A stretch of DNA of 64,000 bases from Haematospirillum sp. H4485 (GCF_012102745.1 NZ_JAAVSY010000004.1:97147-161146), one strand, 5' to 3'; counted from the stretch's first letter, positions 43,987-53,123 are shown. Translations and numbers: made by a program. The notes: generated by a model from the letters alone, not told the origin.

Positions 43987-44490
43987 TCAGGTCAGTCGAC
44001 GCAGAAGACGCAGGAAAGTCTGTTGTTCCCGCGGCGTCAGCGGGGCCAGCGTCTGTTCTGCAGCCCTGGCAACAGCCTGTACAGCAGAAGAAACCATCCG
44101 ACGCCCATCCGACGTGGCCGTCAACTTGACGCGCCTGCGGTCCCGCTCGTCAGCGCAACGCTCTATCATGCCTCTTTCACTAAGCCGCCTCACCACACCC
44201 TGCATGGTTGCAGCATCCATACCGATCAGGCGGCCAAGGGAGTTCTGGGAAACAGTGCCTTTTTCCAGCAACTTAACTAGAGCAGAGAACTGCGGTAATG
44301 TGAATTCCGCACTTCCCAGCTGGGACTGGAAAATGGCCGTAGCCCGCTGATTGGCTTTACGAAGCAAATGCCCGATCTGCTCTTCCAGCACAACTGGAGC
44401 GGGACTCTCATCGACCCGGACGTTTCTCTGATGGTGATCCGGAACTTCGGAAGCATGGTCTTTTGTCAGCGTCAGGACGTCTTCATACAT
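43987..44490 (-). CDS. MarR-family transcriptional regulator
   Basis: I take the ATG at 44488-44490, giving 167 residues. The frame is open about 190 bases further upstream, but that stretch is hydrophobic, AT-rich and unlike MarR. The winged helix-turn-helix core is AEFTLPQFSALVKLLEKGTVSQNSLGRLIGMDAATMQGVVRRLSERGMIER, and the wing is DERDRRRVKLTATSDG. Such proteins bind palindromic operators and release on binding small aromatic ligands or oxidation. Its ligand and target are unknown; the divergent gap towards nrdA is one candidate site. Confidence 0.9.
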   Translation of the reverse strand: MYEDVLTLTKDHASEVPDHHQRNVRVDESPAPVVLEEQIGHLLRKANQRATAIFQSQLGSAEFTLPQFSALVKLLEKGTVSQNSLGRLIGMDAATMQGVVRRLSERGMIERCADERDRRRVKLTATSDGRRMVSSAVQAVARAAEQTLAPLTPREQQTFLRLLRRLT

Positions 44491-45028
44491 CTCTTTATTA
44501 CCCCACACTGTTACGTTCGGGACCGGTGTCCTCGCCCGCACCGGTTTTCCCTTCATGCACCGTGATACAGAGTTATCGGTATGATGGCAAAGAAAAAGAA
44601 AGCCTATGGTTGCAAACATTATACAGCCAAAGTATAAGCAATATGTGAACGCTTGATAAAATATTATTATATTACATTGCATTAGCTATGTTCATCAGGA
44701 TGGGAGCCAACAAAAAGAACGTCGTGCAACCTGTAAAATTTAACAGGTCACACCATTCGTAGGCTCTACCAACCCAACCGCACTGCAGCACCTGAATTGT
44801 CGAAAAAACAAAGAAAGGAAGTAAGAAGAGACCGAATGCACGCATGAGGTCAGCCACAAAAACTATCGCAAGAATAGTATTCTGCAGCAAAGAATTCTGC
44901 ACTCCTGTCAGGGGGGACGCACAAGATAGCAGGCATGCCTTTTTCTTGCAGATTGCCCCAAGCAAAAAAGGTCGATATGGTGTGCCCCCGACGGCGCAAG
45001 CCCCCCTGCCACGATTTGCCGAAAAACG
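44491..45028. other. AT-rich divergent gap between marR and nrdA
   Basis: About 540 bases contain no supported gene. A minus-strand frame (44672-45085) encodes a hydrophobic peptide with several Cys, but it lacks a ribosome site at plausible starts and its 5' part overlaps the NrdR-like boxes. The region has runs such as ATATTATTATATTACATT near 44660 that could serve as marR promoter sequence. Confidence 0.45.
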
Positions 45029-45069
45029 CAAGATATTGACGCAAATCAAAATACATTTACTATATATAG
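45029..45069 (+). promoter_or_regulatory. Tandem NrdR-box-like operators upstream of nrdA
   Basis: Two 10-base cores, CAAGATATTG (45029-45038) and CTATATATAG (45060-45069), match the NrdR-box core CWATATATWG with one and zero mismatches. Their starts are 31 bases apart, three helical turns, which is the classic spacing of paired NrdR boxes. They lie about 230 bases before the nrdA start. NrdR, an ATP-cone repressor, is expected to bind cooperatively and shut down nrdAB when dATP is high. The nrdR gene itself is not in the window. Confidence 0.75.
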
Positions 45070-45300
45070 ACGCGATGGCAATCACGCTGCCAAACAGGGC
45101 CTACCGTAAAGACGGGGGCTACGGTGTCCGTAGTGGGCTGCTCTCATCCGGTTGACGTCGCACTGCTTGAATGTATCTGGACCCCATGGATAAGGAGCTG
45201 AAAAGAGCCGCCGCGTGCCTGAAAAAGGCACCACTTTGCCATCACCGCACTGTTCAGTGCCCTGACCATGTCCTGCAAAGACCCCCCGGGAGATATCGTC

Positions 45301-47130
45301 GTGCTTAATGCCGTACAGCTTGCCACCCCCCCTCAGATCCAGATCAATACCGCGCACGATGACCTGCTGACCAATTTTGGAAAAGCAGTTCTTGCGGATC
45401 GTTACCTGCTCCCTGACGAAAGCTATCAAGATCTTTTTGCCCGGGTCGCCAGTGCCTACGCGGACAACGACGAGCATGCCTGCCGTCTGTATGATTATAT
45501 TTCCAAGCTGTGGTTCATGCCGGCAACGCCGGTTCTGTCCAATGGCGGATCAAGCCGCGGTCTTCCCATATCCTGCTTCCTGAACGAAGCGGACGATTCC
45601 CTTGCTGGTATCGTTGACCTATGGACTGAAAATGTATGGCTGGCTGCTCGGGGGGGAGGAATTGGCAGCTATTGGGGGAACCTGCGCTCAATCGGTGAAA
45701 AGGTTGGAACGGTTGGAAAAACATCGGGTGTTGTCCCCTTTATCCGGGTTATGGACAGCCTGACCCTGGCCATTTCCCAAGGGTCACTGCGGCGCGGTTC
45801 CGCTGCGGTGTATCTGCCGGTCTGGCATCCGGAAATCGAGGAATTTATAGAGCTGCGCCGCCCGACAGGGGGTGATCCCAACCGCAAAGCCCTGAACCTG
45901 CATCATGGCATTTTGCTGTCTGACGCGTTTATGGACGCTGTGGAAAAAGACGGTGACTGGGCCCTGATCAGCCCGCGGGATGGCCAGGTCATGCGACAGG
46001 TCAAGGCTCGCGCCCTATGGATCCGCATCATGCTGGCCCGGGTTGAAACCGGGGAACCATACATTATCTACTCCGATACAGTGAACCGTGCCCTCCCCGA
46101 ACATCAGAAAATGGCCGGGCTGAGCGTACGCACATCCAACTTGTGCGCCGAAATTACCTTGCCGACGGGGCGGGATCACCTTGGAAATGACCGCACAGCG
46201 GTGTGCTGCCTGTCGTCCCTGAACCTTGAAACCTATATGGAATGGAAAGACGAGCCCCGCTTTATCGAAGACGTCATGCGTTTTCTTGATAACGTACTGC
46301 AAGACTTTATCGATCGGGCCCCGGACAGCATGGCCAAGGCAAAATACTCTGCCATGCGCGAGCGTTCTGTCGGCTTGGGGGTTATGGGGTACCATTCGTT
46401 TCTACAGAACAACATGATTCCGTTCGAGTCTGTCATGGCAAAGGTCTGGAACAGAACGATTTTCCGGCACATCAAGACACAGGCTGACGCTGCATCCCGC
46501 GCCCTGGCTGCCGAGCGGGGGCCATGCCCTGATGCTGCTGATTATGGAATCATGGAGCGCTTCTCCAATAAAACAGCGATTGCACCGACCGCATCCATTT
46601 CCATTATCTGCGGTGGAACCAGCCCGGGCATTGAACCGATTGCCGCAAACGCCTTTACCCACAAAACGCTTTCCGGAAGTTTCCTGGTACGCAATCATGC
46701 CCTGGAAAAGGTTCTGGCTGACAAAGGGCGCAACGACGAGGAAACGTGGACCTCGATTACAGTCAATGAAGGTTCCGTGCAGCACCTGGATTTCCTGACC
46801 CAGGACGAAAAAGATGTTTTCAAGACAGCTTTTGAGCTGGACCAGCGCTGGATCATCGAACATGCCGCAGACAGGGCACCGCTGGTTGACCAGGCCCAGT
46901 CTCTGAACATTTTCCTGCCCGCAGACGTACACAAGCGTGACCTGCACCAGATCCACATGCTGGCGTGGAAGAAAGGCGTCAAAAGCCTGTACTATTGTCG
47001 CTCCAAGTCCTTGCAAAGGGCAGAGGTAGTATCGGCCCGTGATCGGGTTGCCAGCAACACGTTCCCTGTTGAACAGGACAATGCAGGCAGTACCCCAACC
47101 AACTACGAGGAATGCTTGGCCTGCCAGTAA
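45301..47130 (+). CDS. nrdA: Ribonucleoside-diphosphate reductase alpha (catalytic) subunit, class I
   Basis: The chosen GTG start (45301) has GGGAG eight bases upstream and gives 609 residues. The upstream ATG at 45268 has no ribosome site. Active-site elements are LPISCFLNE (first Cys of the redox pair), SNLCAEITLP (radical Cys in NLCxE), TAVCCLSSLN (second Cys), and SLYYCRSKS (paired Tyr of the radical path). The C-terminal shuttle ends EECLACQ (CxxC). No ATP-cone precedes the core, so overall-activity control by dATP through that domain is absent. nrdB follows. Confidence 0.95.
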   Translation: MLNAVQLATPPQIQINTAHDDLLTNFGKAVLADRYLLPDESYQDLFARVASAYADNDEHACRLYDYISKLWFMPATPVLSNGGSSRGLPISCFLNEADDSLAGIVDLWTENVWLAARGGGIGSYWGNLRSIGEKVGTVGKTSGVVPFIRVMDSLTLAISQGSLRRGSAAVYLPVWHPEIEEFIELRRPTGGDPNRKALNLHHGILLSDAFMDAVEKDGDWALISPRDGQVMRQVKARALWIRIMLARVETGEPYIIYSDTVNRALPEHQKMAGLSVRTSNLCAEITLPTGRDHLGNDRTAVCCLSSLNLETYMEWKDEPRFIEDVMRFLDNVLQDFIDRAPDSMAKAKYSAMRERSVGLGVMGYHSFLQNNMIPFESVMAKVWNRTIFRHIKTQADAASRALAAERGPCPDAADYGIMERFSNKTAIAPTASISIICGGTSPGIEPIAANAFTHKTLSGSFLVRNHALEKVLADKGRNDEETWTSITVNEGSVQHLDFLTQDEKDVFKTAFELDQRWIIEHAADRAPLVDQAQSLNIFLPADVHKRDLHQIHMLAWKKGVKSLYYCRSKSLQRAEVVSARDRVASNTFPVEQDNAGSTPTNYEECLACQ

Positions 47131-47185
47131 ATCGCTTACCAGGCCCCGCTCTCGTTCTGTACTCTATCTGGACGGTATCATTGCC

Positions 47186-48148
47186 ATGTCACTGCTGACC
47201 CCCACGAATCACGTCTACAAGCCATTTCGCTATCCTTGGTGCTACGATGCCTGGCTGATCCAGCAACAGCTCCACTGGCTACCGGAAGAAGTGCCATTGG
47301 CCGAAGATGTCAAGGACTGGCGCCATAAGCTGAGTGAAGGCGAGCAACATCTCCTGACCCAGATTTTCCGCTTCTTCACCCAGTCTGACATCGAGGTGAA
47401 CAACTGCTACATGCGCAACTACACGCGCGTGTTCCAACCAACCGAAGTGCAGATGATGCTTGCGGCCTTTTCCAATATGGAAACCATTCATATTGCCGCG
47501 TATGCCCATCTTCTGGACACCATCGGGATGCCCGAAACAGAATATGCTGCCTTCCTCCACTACAAGGAAATGAAGGATAAGTACGACTATATGCAGCTGT
47601 GGGGCGTTGAAACACCCGCAGACATTGCCCGTACACTGGCCGTCTTTGGTGCTTTTACCGAAGGTCTCCAGCTGTTTGCCAGCTTTGCCATCCTGCTCAA
47701 CTTCCCGCGCTTCAACAAAATGAAGGGTATGGGACAGATTGTGACATGGTCTGTGCGCGATGAAACCCTGCACTGCAACTCTATCATCCGTCTTTACAAG
47801 ACATTCTTGGGGGAAAACCCGGATATTGACCAAGCGGCCTTGGCACAAGACCTGAGACAAGCGTGCCAGACCATTGTAGGACTGGAAGATGCATTCATCG
47901 ATCTGGCCTTTGAAGCCGGTCCGGTAGAAGGCCTGACAGCACACGACATCAAGGACTATATCCGCTACATCGCAGACCTGCGGCTGACCCAGCTTGGCCT
48001 GGATCCCGCTTACCACATTGACCGCAACCCACTGCCTTGGCTGGATGCAATCCTGAACGGGGTCGAGCACACCAACTTCTTCGAAAACCGGGCAACAGAG
48101 TACTCAAAGGCGGCCACACGCGGCAGCTGGGAAGATGCCTTTGCATAA
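47186..48148 (+). CDS. nrdB: Ribonucleoside-diphosphate reductase beta (radical-generating) subunit
   Basis: This 320-residue protein starts MSLLTPTNHVYKPFRYPWCY. The frame is open for 49 codons upstream, but those overlap nrdA. Di-iron ligands and radical Tyr are visible: QSDIEVNNCY, METIHIAAYAH (E-x2-H-x3-Y, the Tyr in the radical position), FGAFTEGLQLF and VRDETLHCNS. This indicates a class Ia, Tyr-radical beta subunit. The C-terminus, which docks onto NrdA, ends GSWEDAFA. It overlaps the next gene by 14 bases. Confidence 0.95.
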   Translation: MSLLTPTNHVYKPFRYPWCYDAWLIQQQLHWLPEEVPLAEDVKDWRHKLSEGEQHLLTQIFRFFTQSDIEVNNCYMRNYTRVFQPTEVQMMLAAFSNMETIHIAAYAHLLDTIGMPETEYAAFLHYKEMKDKYDYMQLWGVETPADIARTLAVFGAFTEGLQLFASFAILLNFPRFNKMKGMGQIVTWSVRDETLHCNSIIRLYKTFLGENPDIDQAALAQDLRQACQTIVGLEDAFIDLAFEAGPVEGLTAHDIKDYIRYIADLRLTQLGLDPAYHIDRNPLPWLDAILNGVEHTNFFENRATEYSKAATRGSWEDAFA

Positions 48149-48596
48149 GGACGTTGTGCTTTACATTGATTCAGATGCCTGCCCGGTCAAGGAAGATGCT
48201 GTCCGGGCAGCCCGGCGTCATGGCATTGCCGTGGTGCTGGTCGGGAACCAGTGGATCCGCTCGCTGGAGGGAACACACATCCGGCAGGTTGTTGTACCGG
48301 TAGAGCCAGATGCCGCAGACCACTGGATTGCCGCCGAGATTGGAAATGGTGATATCTGCATTACAAACGACATCCCGCTGGCTGCCCGCTGTGTAGAAGC
48401 CGGTGCAACGGCCCTATCTCCATCCGGGCGTATCTTGGATGCAGCCTCGGCAGGCATGGCCTTGGCTGTTCGTGACTTGATGACCAACCTGCGTGACAGT
48501 GGCGAAATTACGGGAGGGCCGCGCCCTTATTCATCCCGTGATCGGCAGGCTTTTTTGAATGCCCTTGAACGTCTTCTTGTCAGAGGCAAAACGTAG
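48135..48596 (+). CDS. UPF0178 (YaiI/YqxD, DUF188) family protein
   Basis: This 153-residue protein starts MPLHKDVVLYIDSDACPVKEDAVRAA. The IDSDACPVK motif, GDICITNDIPLAARCVEAGATALSPSGR and GGPRPYSSRDRQAFLNALE are diagnostic of UPF0178. The fold is PIN-like (acidic residues Asp12, Asp14 and ITNDIPLA), so nuclease activity has been suspected, but the function is not established. It overlaps nrdB by 14 bases and is probably co-expressed with it. Confidence 0.93.
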   Translation: MPLHKDVVLYIDSDACPVKEDAVRAARRHGIAVVLVGNQWIRSLEGTHIRQVVVPVEPDAADHWIAAEIGNGDICITNDIPLAARCVEAGATALSPSGRILDAASAGMALAVRDLMTNLRDSGEITGGPRPYSSRDRQAFLNALERLLVRGKT

Positions 48597-48967
48597 CACA
48601 TACCCGAAAAGAGGGCTTCTAATGACATAACCTTCTCTATGCCGACCCCTTGTGTGTCGCGGCAGAAATACTGGCAGTTGACGATGATAGCCAGCTAGGC
48701 CAACCGTTATGGTGATCTATAGCCTGCCGGCAATACTTTTACGAAGTGCTCAAGGTTCAACACACCGAAAACAAAGGAACCCTGATCAAACGCCCCACGT
48801 TCCCGGCCCTGACCGGGCACAACCCGGGCACATACCCTAGTCACTTTGCCTGCCTTGACCCCCGGCACCCCCTGCCCGATCATCAGGGCCTTGGCGTGGA
48901 CCACAGCGTGCAAGCTTCTGGTCCATGGCTCGCTTTGTGCATGCACGACAATGCAGGTGGAGTTCTG
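48597..48967. other. Non-coding gap upstream of cheZ
   Basis: An in-frame extension of cheZ runs back to 48746, but its residues (Pro/His-rich) are unlike CheZ and it lacks a ribosome site. No RNA gene or strong hairpin is seen. The promoter of cheZ presumably lies here. Confidence 0.45.
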
Positions 48968-49708
48968 ATGACCAAGCAGTCAGACGAGCCAGAAGCAGTC
49001 CTGGGGCGCGAGTTTGGGAATCTTGCCGCAGCCGTTACGGCCATGTCCCGGGAGATTCAGGGCGCTGTGGTCAAAGCCATACGCGATGAAATCAACCGCA
49101 TGGCTGCAGATGGTATTCTGATCAAGCCGGTTACTCCTGAACAGCCCGAAGCGAACCGCCCACGCTCACTCCACGACGGAAATTTCAGCCTGGTACGGGA
49201 TGGATTGCAGGAACTGGTAGAACGGATCGAAATGACCCGTGACCATGTATCGGCACTAACCCCGGCCGCAGGAGAAAGTGATCAAATTCTGGCGGCAACA
49301 TCGGAATTGAAGTCGGTTGTTGATGCAACCGAGCAAGCAACCCAGACCATTTTGACCGCAACAGAAGCCATACAGGCTATCATCGATCAGGCACATACCG
49401 CTGGCGATCTTGATACCGGCCTGTACCAGAAGCTGGGCGAACAATCGATTCAGATCATGACAGCCTGCAGCTTCCAGGATTTGACCGGGCAAAGAATATC
49501 CGCAACGGTCAACACCCTGATGCATGTGGAAGCCGAACTGAAACGACTGGTCGAACTGTGGGAAATCGAAGAAGGGCTTGCCAAAGCAGAAAATGTGCGC
49601 AACCGCCCCGACGACAACCGCCCGGACAAACACCTCCTCCACGGGCCGCAAGCCGATGGCAAGGGCGTATCCCAAGACGATATCGACTCCATGCTGCGCA
49701 ACTGGTAA
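48968..49708 (+). CDS. cheZ: CheZ-type protein phosphatase (CheY-P phosphatase)
   Basis: This 246-residue helical protein starts at MTKQSDEPEAVLGREFGNLA, five bases after GGTGGAG. The long-helix hairpin holds VVDATEQATQTILTATEAIQ and IMTACSFQDLTGQRISATVN. The DLTGQ motif supplies the Asp and Gln that in E. coli CheZ (Asp143, Gln147) orient water for CheY-P dephosphorylation. The C-terminal KGVSQDDIDSMLRNW resembles the CheY-binding tail. No other chemotaxis or flagellar gene lies nearby, so it is an orphan locus, as often in alphaproteobacteria. Confidence 0.85.
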   Translation: MTKQSDEPEAVLGREFGNLAAAVTAMSREIQGAVVKAIRDEINRMAADGILIKPVTPEQPEANRPRSLHDGNFSLVRDGLQELVERIEMTRDHVSALTPAAGESDQILAATSELKSVVDATEQATQTILTATEAIQAIIDQAHTAGDLDTGLYQKLGEQSIQIMTACSFQDLTGQRISATVNTLMHVEAELKRLVELWEIEEGLAKAENVRNRPDDNRPDKHLLHGPQADGKGVSQDDIDSMLRNW

Positions 49709-49721
49709 AAGCCCTGCGGCA

Positions 49722-51548
49722 TCATCCTTGGCATGGATCATGGAGGGGACGAGTCATCTGCTCGAGCCACGCCCTGTCCTCTTCTTTGAGAAACGAGCTG
49801 ACATCCCTGGAAATGCGATGGTGATAGGCATCGATCCATTCACTCTCGTCATCTGTCAGGAGGGAATGGTCAATCAGACGATGATCCAACGGAACCAAGG
49901 TCAGGGTTTCAAAACCCAGCATGGTCCGTGTAGCATCAGGGGGCTGGGGAAACAGCTCGATAACAACCTGCAACATCTCGATCCGGATCCCGTACGCCCC
50001 GTCCTTGTAATAGCCGGGTTCATTGGACAGGATCATACCGGGACACAGGGGCACAGAGGCAGGAAGCTTGGATATACGCTGCGGCCCTTCATGAACAGAC
50101 AGATAACTGCCAACACCATGCCCGGTACCATGATCATAATCCAGACCATCATCCCATAAAAAGCGGCGCGCCAGCACATCCAGCTGACTCCCGGTCGTTC
50201 CTTCGGGGAAACGCACAGTGGCCAAGGCAATATGGCCCTTCAGAACCTGGGTATAACGGCGTCGGTGCTCTGGCTCCACAACACCACTGACAACAGTTCT
50301 GGTCACATCGGTTGTGCCATCCAGAAACTGACCGCCACTATCAACCAGATATAATGGCCCGGATGTAACCGGAATATCTGATTCCCGTGAAACGCGGTAA
50401 TGACAGATAGCACCATGATGCCCGGCAGCAGAAATAGTCTCGAAGCTTGGCCCCCGAAAATGCTCCAGATCACGGCGAAAACCCTGCAGCGTCTCTGCAA
50501 CCTGGTATTCTCCGGGCGCCTCCCCCGCTTGCAGCGTTCGGTCAAGCCAACCCAGGAAACGGATCATGGCGATGGCATCACGGTGATGGGCAGCCCGGGC
50601 CCCACGCAGCTCAATGCTATTCTTGCAGGCTCGCGGCAAGGCGCAAGGATCATCGCCCACACACACCACAGCGCCAGAGGAAGAAAGGATATCCGTGATG
50701 GCAACGGTCCCTGTCTGCCGATCAACACGGACCTTTTGCCCTGACAGCGCACGCAACCCGTCGACAAACAAAGCCCTGTCATGCAAACGCACAGAAACCG
50801 GGCTGGCCATATCTGCAAGGTGATCACGCACCTCCGCCGTAACCTTGACCGGATCGATATAAAGATCCACCGTGGCATTGGCATGAACAAGCGCATAGCA
50901 CAAGACAAGGGGCGTACATGGAACATCACTCCCCCTGATATTCAAAAGCCAGCACACGCTTTCCGGCACCCCCAGAACGGCAGCATGAACCCCGGATGCC
51001 GATAAAAGACCAGAAATCTGCAAGATTTTTTCGCTGGCAGAAACACCGGCATATTTCAACGGATGCGGAACAGCCGGTGCATCGGGCAAGGCCGGACGAT
51101 TTCCCCAGATCACATCAACAGGGTTTGGACCCAGAGGGACCAGACGTGCCCCAACCTTCTCCAGGACAGAACGTATTTTCTCAAGAGAACCCGCAGTATG
51201 CAACCATGGGTCAAACCCTATGAGCTGCCCCGGACGAATATGACTTTCCAGCCACTTTGACGGAGGAAAATCAGTCAGATGGCAATGGTGATACAAACCA
51301 CCATCGGTTTCCTCCCGGGCCTGGATTGTATACCGGCCATCGACAAACAGACCGGCCTGATCCGGCAGCACAACAGCAATTCCGGCAGAGCCCGTGAAAC
51401 CAGTCAACCAAGCAAGACGCTCGCTGGCAGGGGGAACATACTCCCCCTGATATTCATCCTGTCGCGGGATCAAAAAGCCATCAATCCCTTGATTCGAAAG
51501 AGCATCACGCACACGGGCCAAACGGCTGGCCTGCTGTTCCCGGTTCAT
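49722..51548 (-). CDS. Xaa-Pro aminopeptidase (M24B, aminopeptidase P family)
   Basis: This 608-residue metallopeptidase starts MNREQQASRLARVRDALSNQ behind GGGAGG. It has the three-part layout of long aminopeptidase P: two creatinase-like N-terminal domains and a pita-bread catalytic domain. Metal ligands are visible as LYLVDSGGQFLDGTTDVTRT (two Asp), GTGHGVGSYLSVHEGP (His), LSNEPGYY (Glu) and a final Glu in RIEMLQVV. It should remove an N-terminal residue preceding proline. It ends 13 bases from the convergent cheZ. Confidence 0.95.
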   Translation of the reverse strand: MNREQQASRLARVRDALSNQGIDGFLIPRQDEYQGEYVPPASERLAWLTGFTGSAGIAVVLPDQAGLFVDGRYTIQAREETDGGLYHHCHLTDFPPSKWLESHIRPGQLIGFDPWLHTAGSLEKIRSVLEKVGARLVPLGPNPVDVIWGNRPALPDAPAVPHPLKYAGVSASEKILQISGLLSASGVHAAVLGVPESVCWLLNIRGSDVPCTPLVLCYALVHANATVDLYIDPVKVTAEVRDHLADMASPVSVRLHDRALFVDGLRALSGQKVRVDRQTGTVAITDILSSSGAVVCVGDDPCALPRACKNSIELRGARAAHHRDAIAMIRFLGWLDRTLQAGEAPGEYQVAETLQGFRRDLEHFRGPSFETISAAGHHGAICHYRVSRESDIPVTSGPLYLVDSGGQFLDGTTDVTRTVVSGVVEPEHRRRYTQVLKGHIALATVRFPEGTTGSQLDVLARRFLWDDGLDYDHGTGHGVGSYLSVHEGPQRISKLPASVPLCPGMILSNEPGYYKDGAYGIRIEMLQVVIELFPQPPDATRTMLGFETLTLVPLDHRLIDHSLLTDDESEWIDAYHHRISRDVSSFLKEEDRAWLEQMTRPLHDPCQG

Positions 51549-51923
51549 GAAGCCTCCCATTCTATTAAATCCGTTGGCTGAAATTATGTCTGCCAACAGG
51601 CAGTATCGGCATACTATCGCATGCCTTTTCCTATGGCTTTACAGAAAAAATGATTCTCTTTCATGAATAGAGAGCTATGCTTTATTGTCAGAACCATGCA
51701 CTGGATGCATTACTGCATCGCGAAAGAAGCGTATATTGGTCTGCAAGAGTCCGAATTACAGTGTCCTGAGTTTGGAATCATCCCAGTTGGCAACGGTTTT
51801 GCGTCGTCGATACGGTGTTTGGTGTCTGTACGGGGACGGATTTTTCCGAATCCCCCTTGGTGTGTCGGTCATACAGGATGTCGGTTGTCTTCAGAAACCC
51901 CTGCCCGGTCTCGGAGCATTAAC
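51549..51923. other. Divergent gap between the M24 peptidase and DUF1127 genes
   Basis: About 375 bases contain no supported gene. The DUF1127 frame is open back to 51663, but that part is Cys/Trp-rich and unlike the family. I see no strong terminator or repeat. Promoters for the divergent genes are expected. Confidence 0.45.
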
Positions 51924-52154
51924 ATGAGCGCAAGCACAGTCTTCGGAAGCCTTATCGAGCAGTTCCGCTCTTGGCGCGACCGCACGCGGGAGGCCGATCT
52001 CCTCAGGTCCATGAGTGACCGTGAGCTGATGGATCTTGGCCTGTCACGCGGAGACGTGGAGCAAATTATTGCCGGCACGTATCTTGACCGAAGGAAAGCG
52101 CAGGCACGTCGCCAGCACCCGGTGTCCCGCGGGGGGACGCACCCGGAATCCTGA
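51924..52154 (+). CDS. DUF1127 (YjiS-like) small protein
   Basis: This 76-residue protein starts MSASTVFGSLIEQFRSWRDR. The DUF1127 motif is clear: two short helices, with LRSMSDRELMDLGLSRGDVEQIIAG from about residue 29. Small DUF1127 proteins in alphaproteobacteria have been linked to RNA turnover and to phosphate and carbon metabolism, by family knowledge rather than anything visible here. The C-terminal tail is basic (RRKAQARRQH), compatible with RNA binding. It converges with prmA. Confidence 0.9.
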   Translation: MSASTVFGSLIEQFRSWRDRTREADLLRSMSDRELMDLGLSRGDVEQIIAGTYLDRRKAQARRQHPVSRGGTHPES

Positions 52155-52193
52155 GGCTGAACAGCACTCCCGAAAGATGGCAACACGCCACCT

Positions 52194-53123
52194 TCAGGAC
52201 GGAATATTTTGCTGCGCCTCAAGAACAAGGGTCACCCAAGGATCCAGCTCGATGCGTTCGCGCAGGCACAGGCCCGATGCCCGATAGGCATCCAGAACCA
52301 TATTTTCTTGGTTGATCAGAAGCCCGGCCAAGATGACGCGCCCACCGGGGGCCAAAACCTTGGCCATGTCAGAGGCCATCTCACAAAGAGGGCGTGCCAG
52401 AATATTGGCACAGATCACGTTATAAGGAGCCGGATCCTGTACACCGGCATTTGTGAAGCCATCCCCCGGAAAAACGGTCATCAGGCCGGAAACCCGGTTC
52501 CGCTCCGCATTCAGCTGGGCCACCCGGGTACTTTCCTCATCAATATCTGTCGCAACCACCGGAATTCCCCAGCAGCGTGCCAACGCCAAGCCAAGAATAC
52601 CGGAGCCACAGCCCATATCCAGCGCCCGTCCCTGCCCTTGGCCCAGAACCTCCCCGGCAGCAGCCATACGATCCAGAGCCAACAAGCAACCGTATGTGCT
52701 TTGGTGCTCACCGGACCCAAAGGCCGTAGAGGCATCAACCTGCAGGGCAATCGTTCCTTCCGGTGGCGGCTCGGCCCAATGGGAGCCATGCACAAAAAAG
52801 CGCCCCGCTTGAATCGGAGGAAAAGCCAACAGGTTCTCAGCCAGCCAGTTGCGTGGTGGCTCATGCTCAACTGTCACCGCAGGCTCTTCAATCCCGGCCG
52901 CCTCAGCCGCCAAAGACAAGGACACAGAAACAGCCGGCTTGTCATATGGGCCATCTGAATAGGCATCAACAACCCATTTCCCGTGATCCGGTCCACCATC
53001 TTCTATTTCAAAACACAGAACCGCATCAAAGTATGGCTCAAGCGCAGCTTCATACAATTCCAGTGCTGTGTGGGGAACAACCAGACGGATACGCCACGTA
53101 TCCTCAGCTTTCTTGATGGACAT
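52194..53123 (-). CDS. prmA: Ribosomal protein L11 methyltransferase PrmA
   Basis: This 309-residue AdoMet-dependent enzyme should trimethylate Lys and the N-terminus of L11 (encoded at 33055-33486). The N-terminal substrate-recognition domain is followed by the class I methyltransferase core: ALDMGCGSGILGLALAR (motif I, about residues 165-181), VVATDIDEESTRVAQLN, VICANILARPL (catalytic-loop motif) and GGRVILAGLL. An upstream acidic segment, FGSGEHQSTYGCLLAL, is the family hallmark. The length is typical. Confidence 0.96.
   Translation of the reverse strand: MSIKKAEDTWRIRLVVPHTALELYEAALEPYFDAVLCFEIEDGGPDHGKWVVDAYSDGPYDKPAVSVSLSLAAEAAGIEEPAVTVEHEPPRNWLAENLLAFPPIQAGRFFVHGSHWAEPPPEGTIALQVDASTAFGSGEHQSTYGCLLALDRMAAAGEVLGQGQGRALDMGCGSGILGLALARCWGIPVVATDIDEESTRVAQLNAERNRVSGLMTVFPGDGFTNAGVQDPAPYNVICANILARPLCEMASDMAKVLAPGGRVILAGLLINQENMVLDAYRASGLCLRERIELDPWVTLVLEAQQNIPS

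Noticed and set aside
44491..44682. Upstream extension of the MarR gene
   Set aside because: The extra residues are hydrophobic and Cys-rich, encoded by AT-rich DNA typical of a promoter region; the internal ATG gives a normal MarR length.
44672..45085. Minus-strand 137-codon hydrophobic frame between marR and nrdA
   Set aside because: It has an unusual Cys content, no ribosome site at likely starts, and its 5' end covers the NrdR-like boxes. A short internal membrane peptide cannot be excluded.
48746..48967. N-terminal extension of cheZ
   Set aside because: It is Pro/His-rich with no CheZ similarity; a good ribosome site exists only before 48968.
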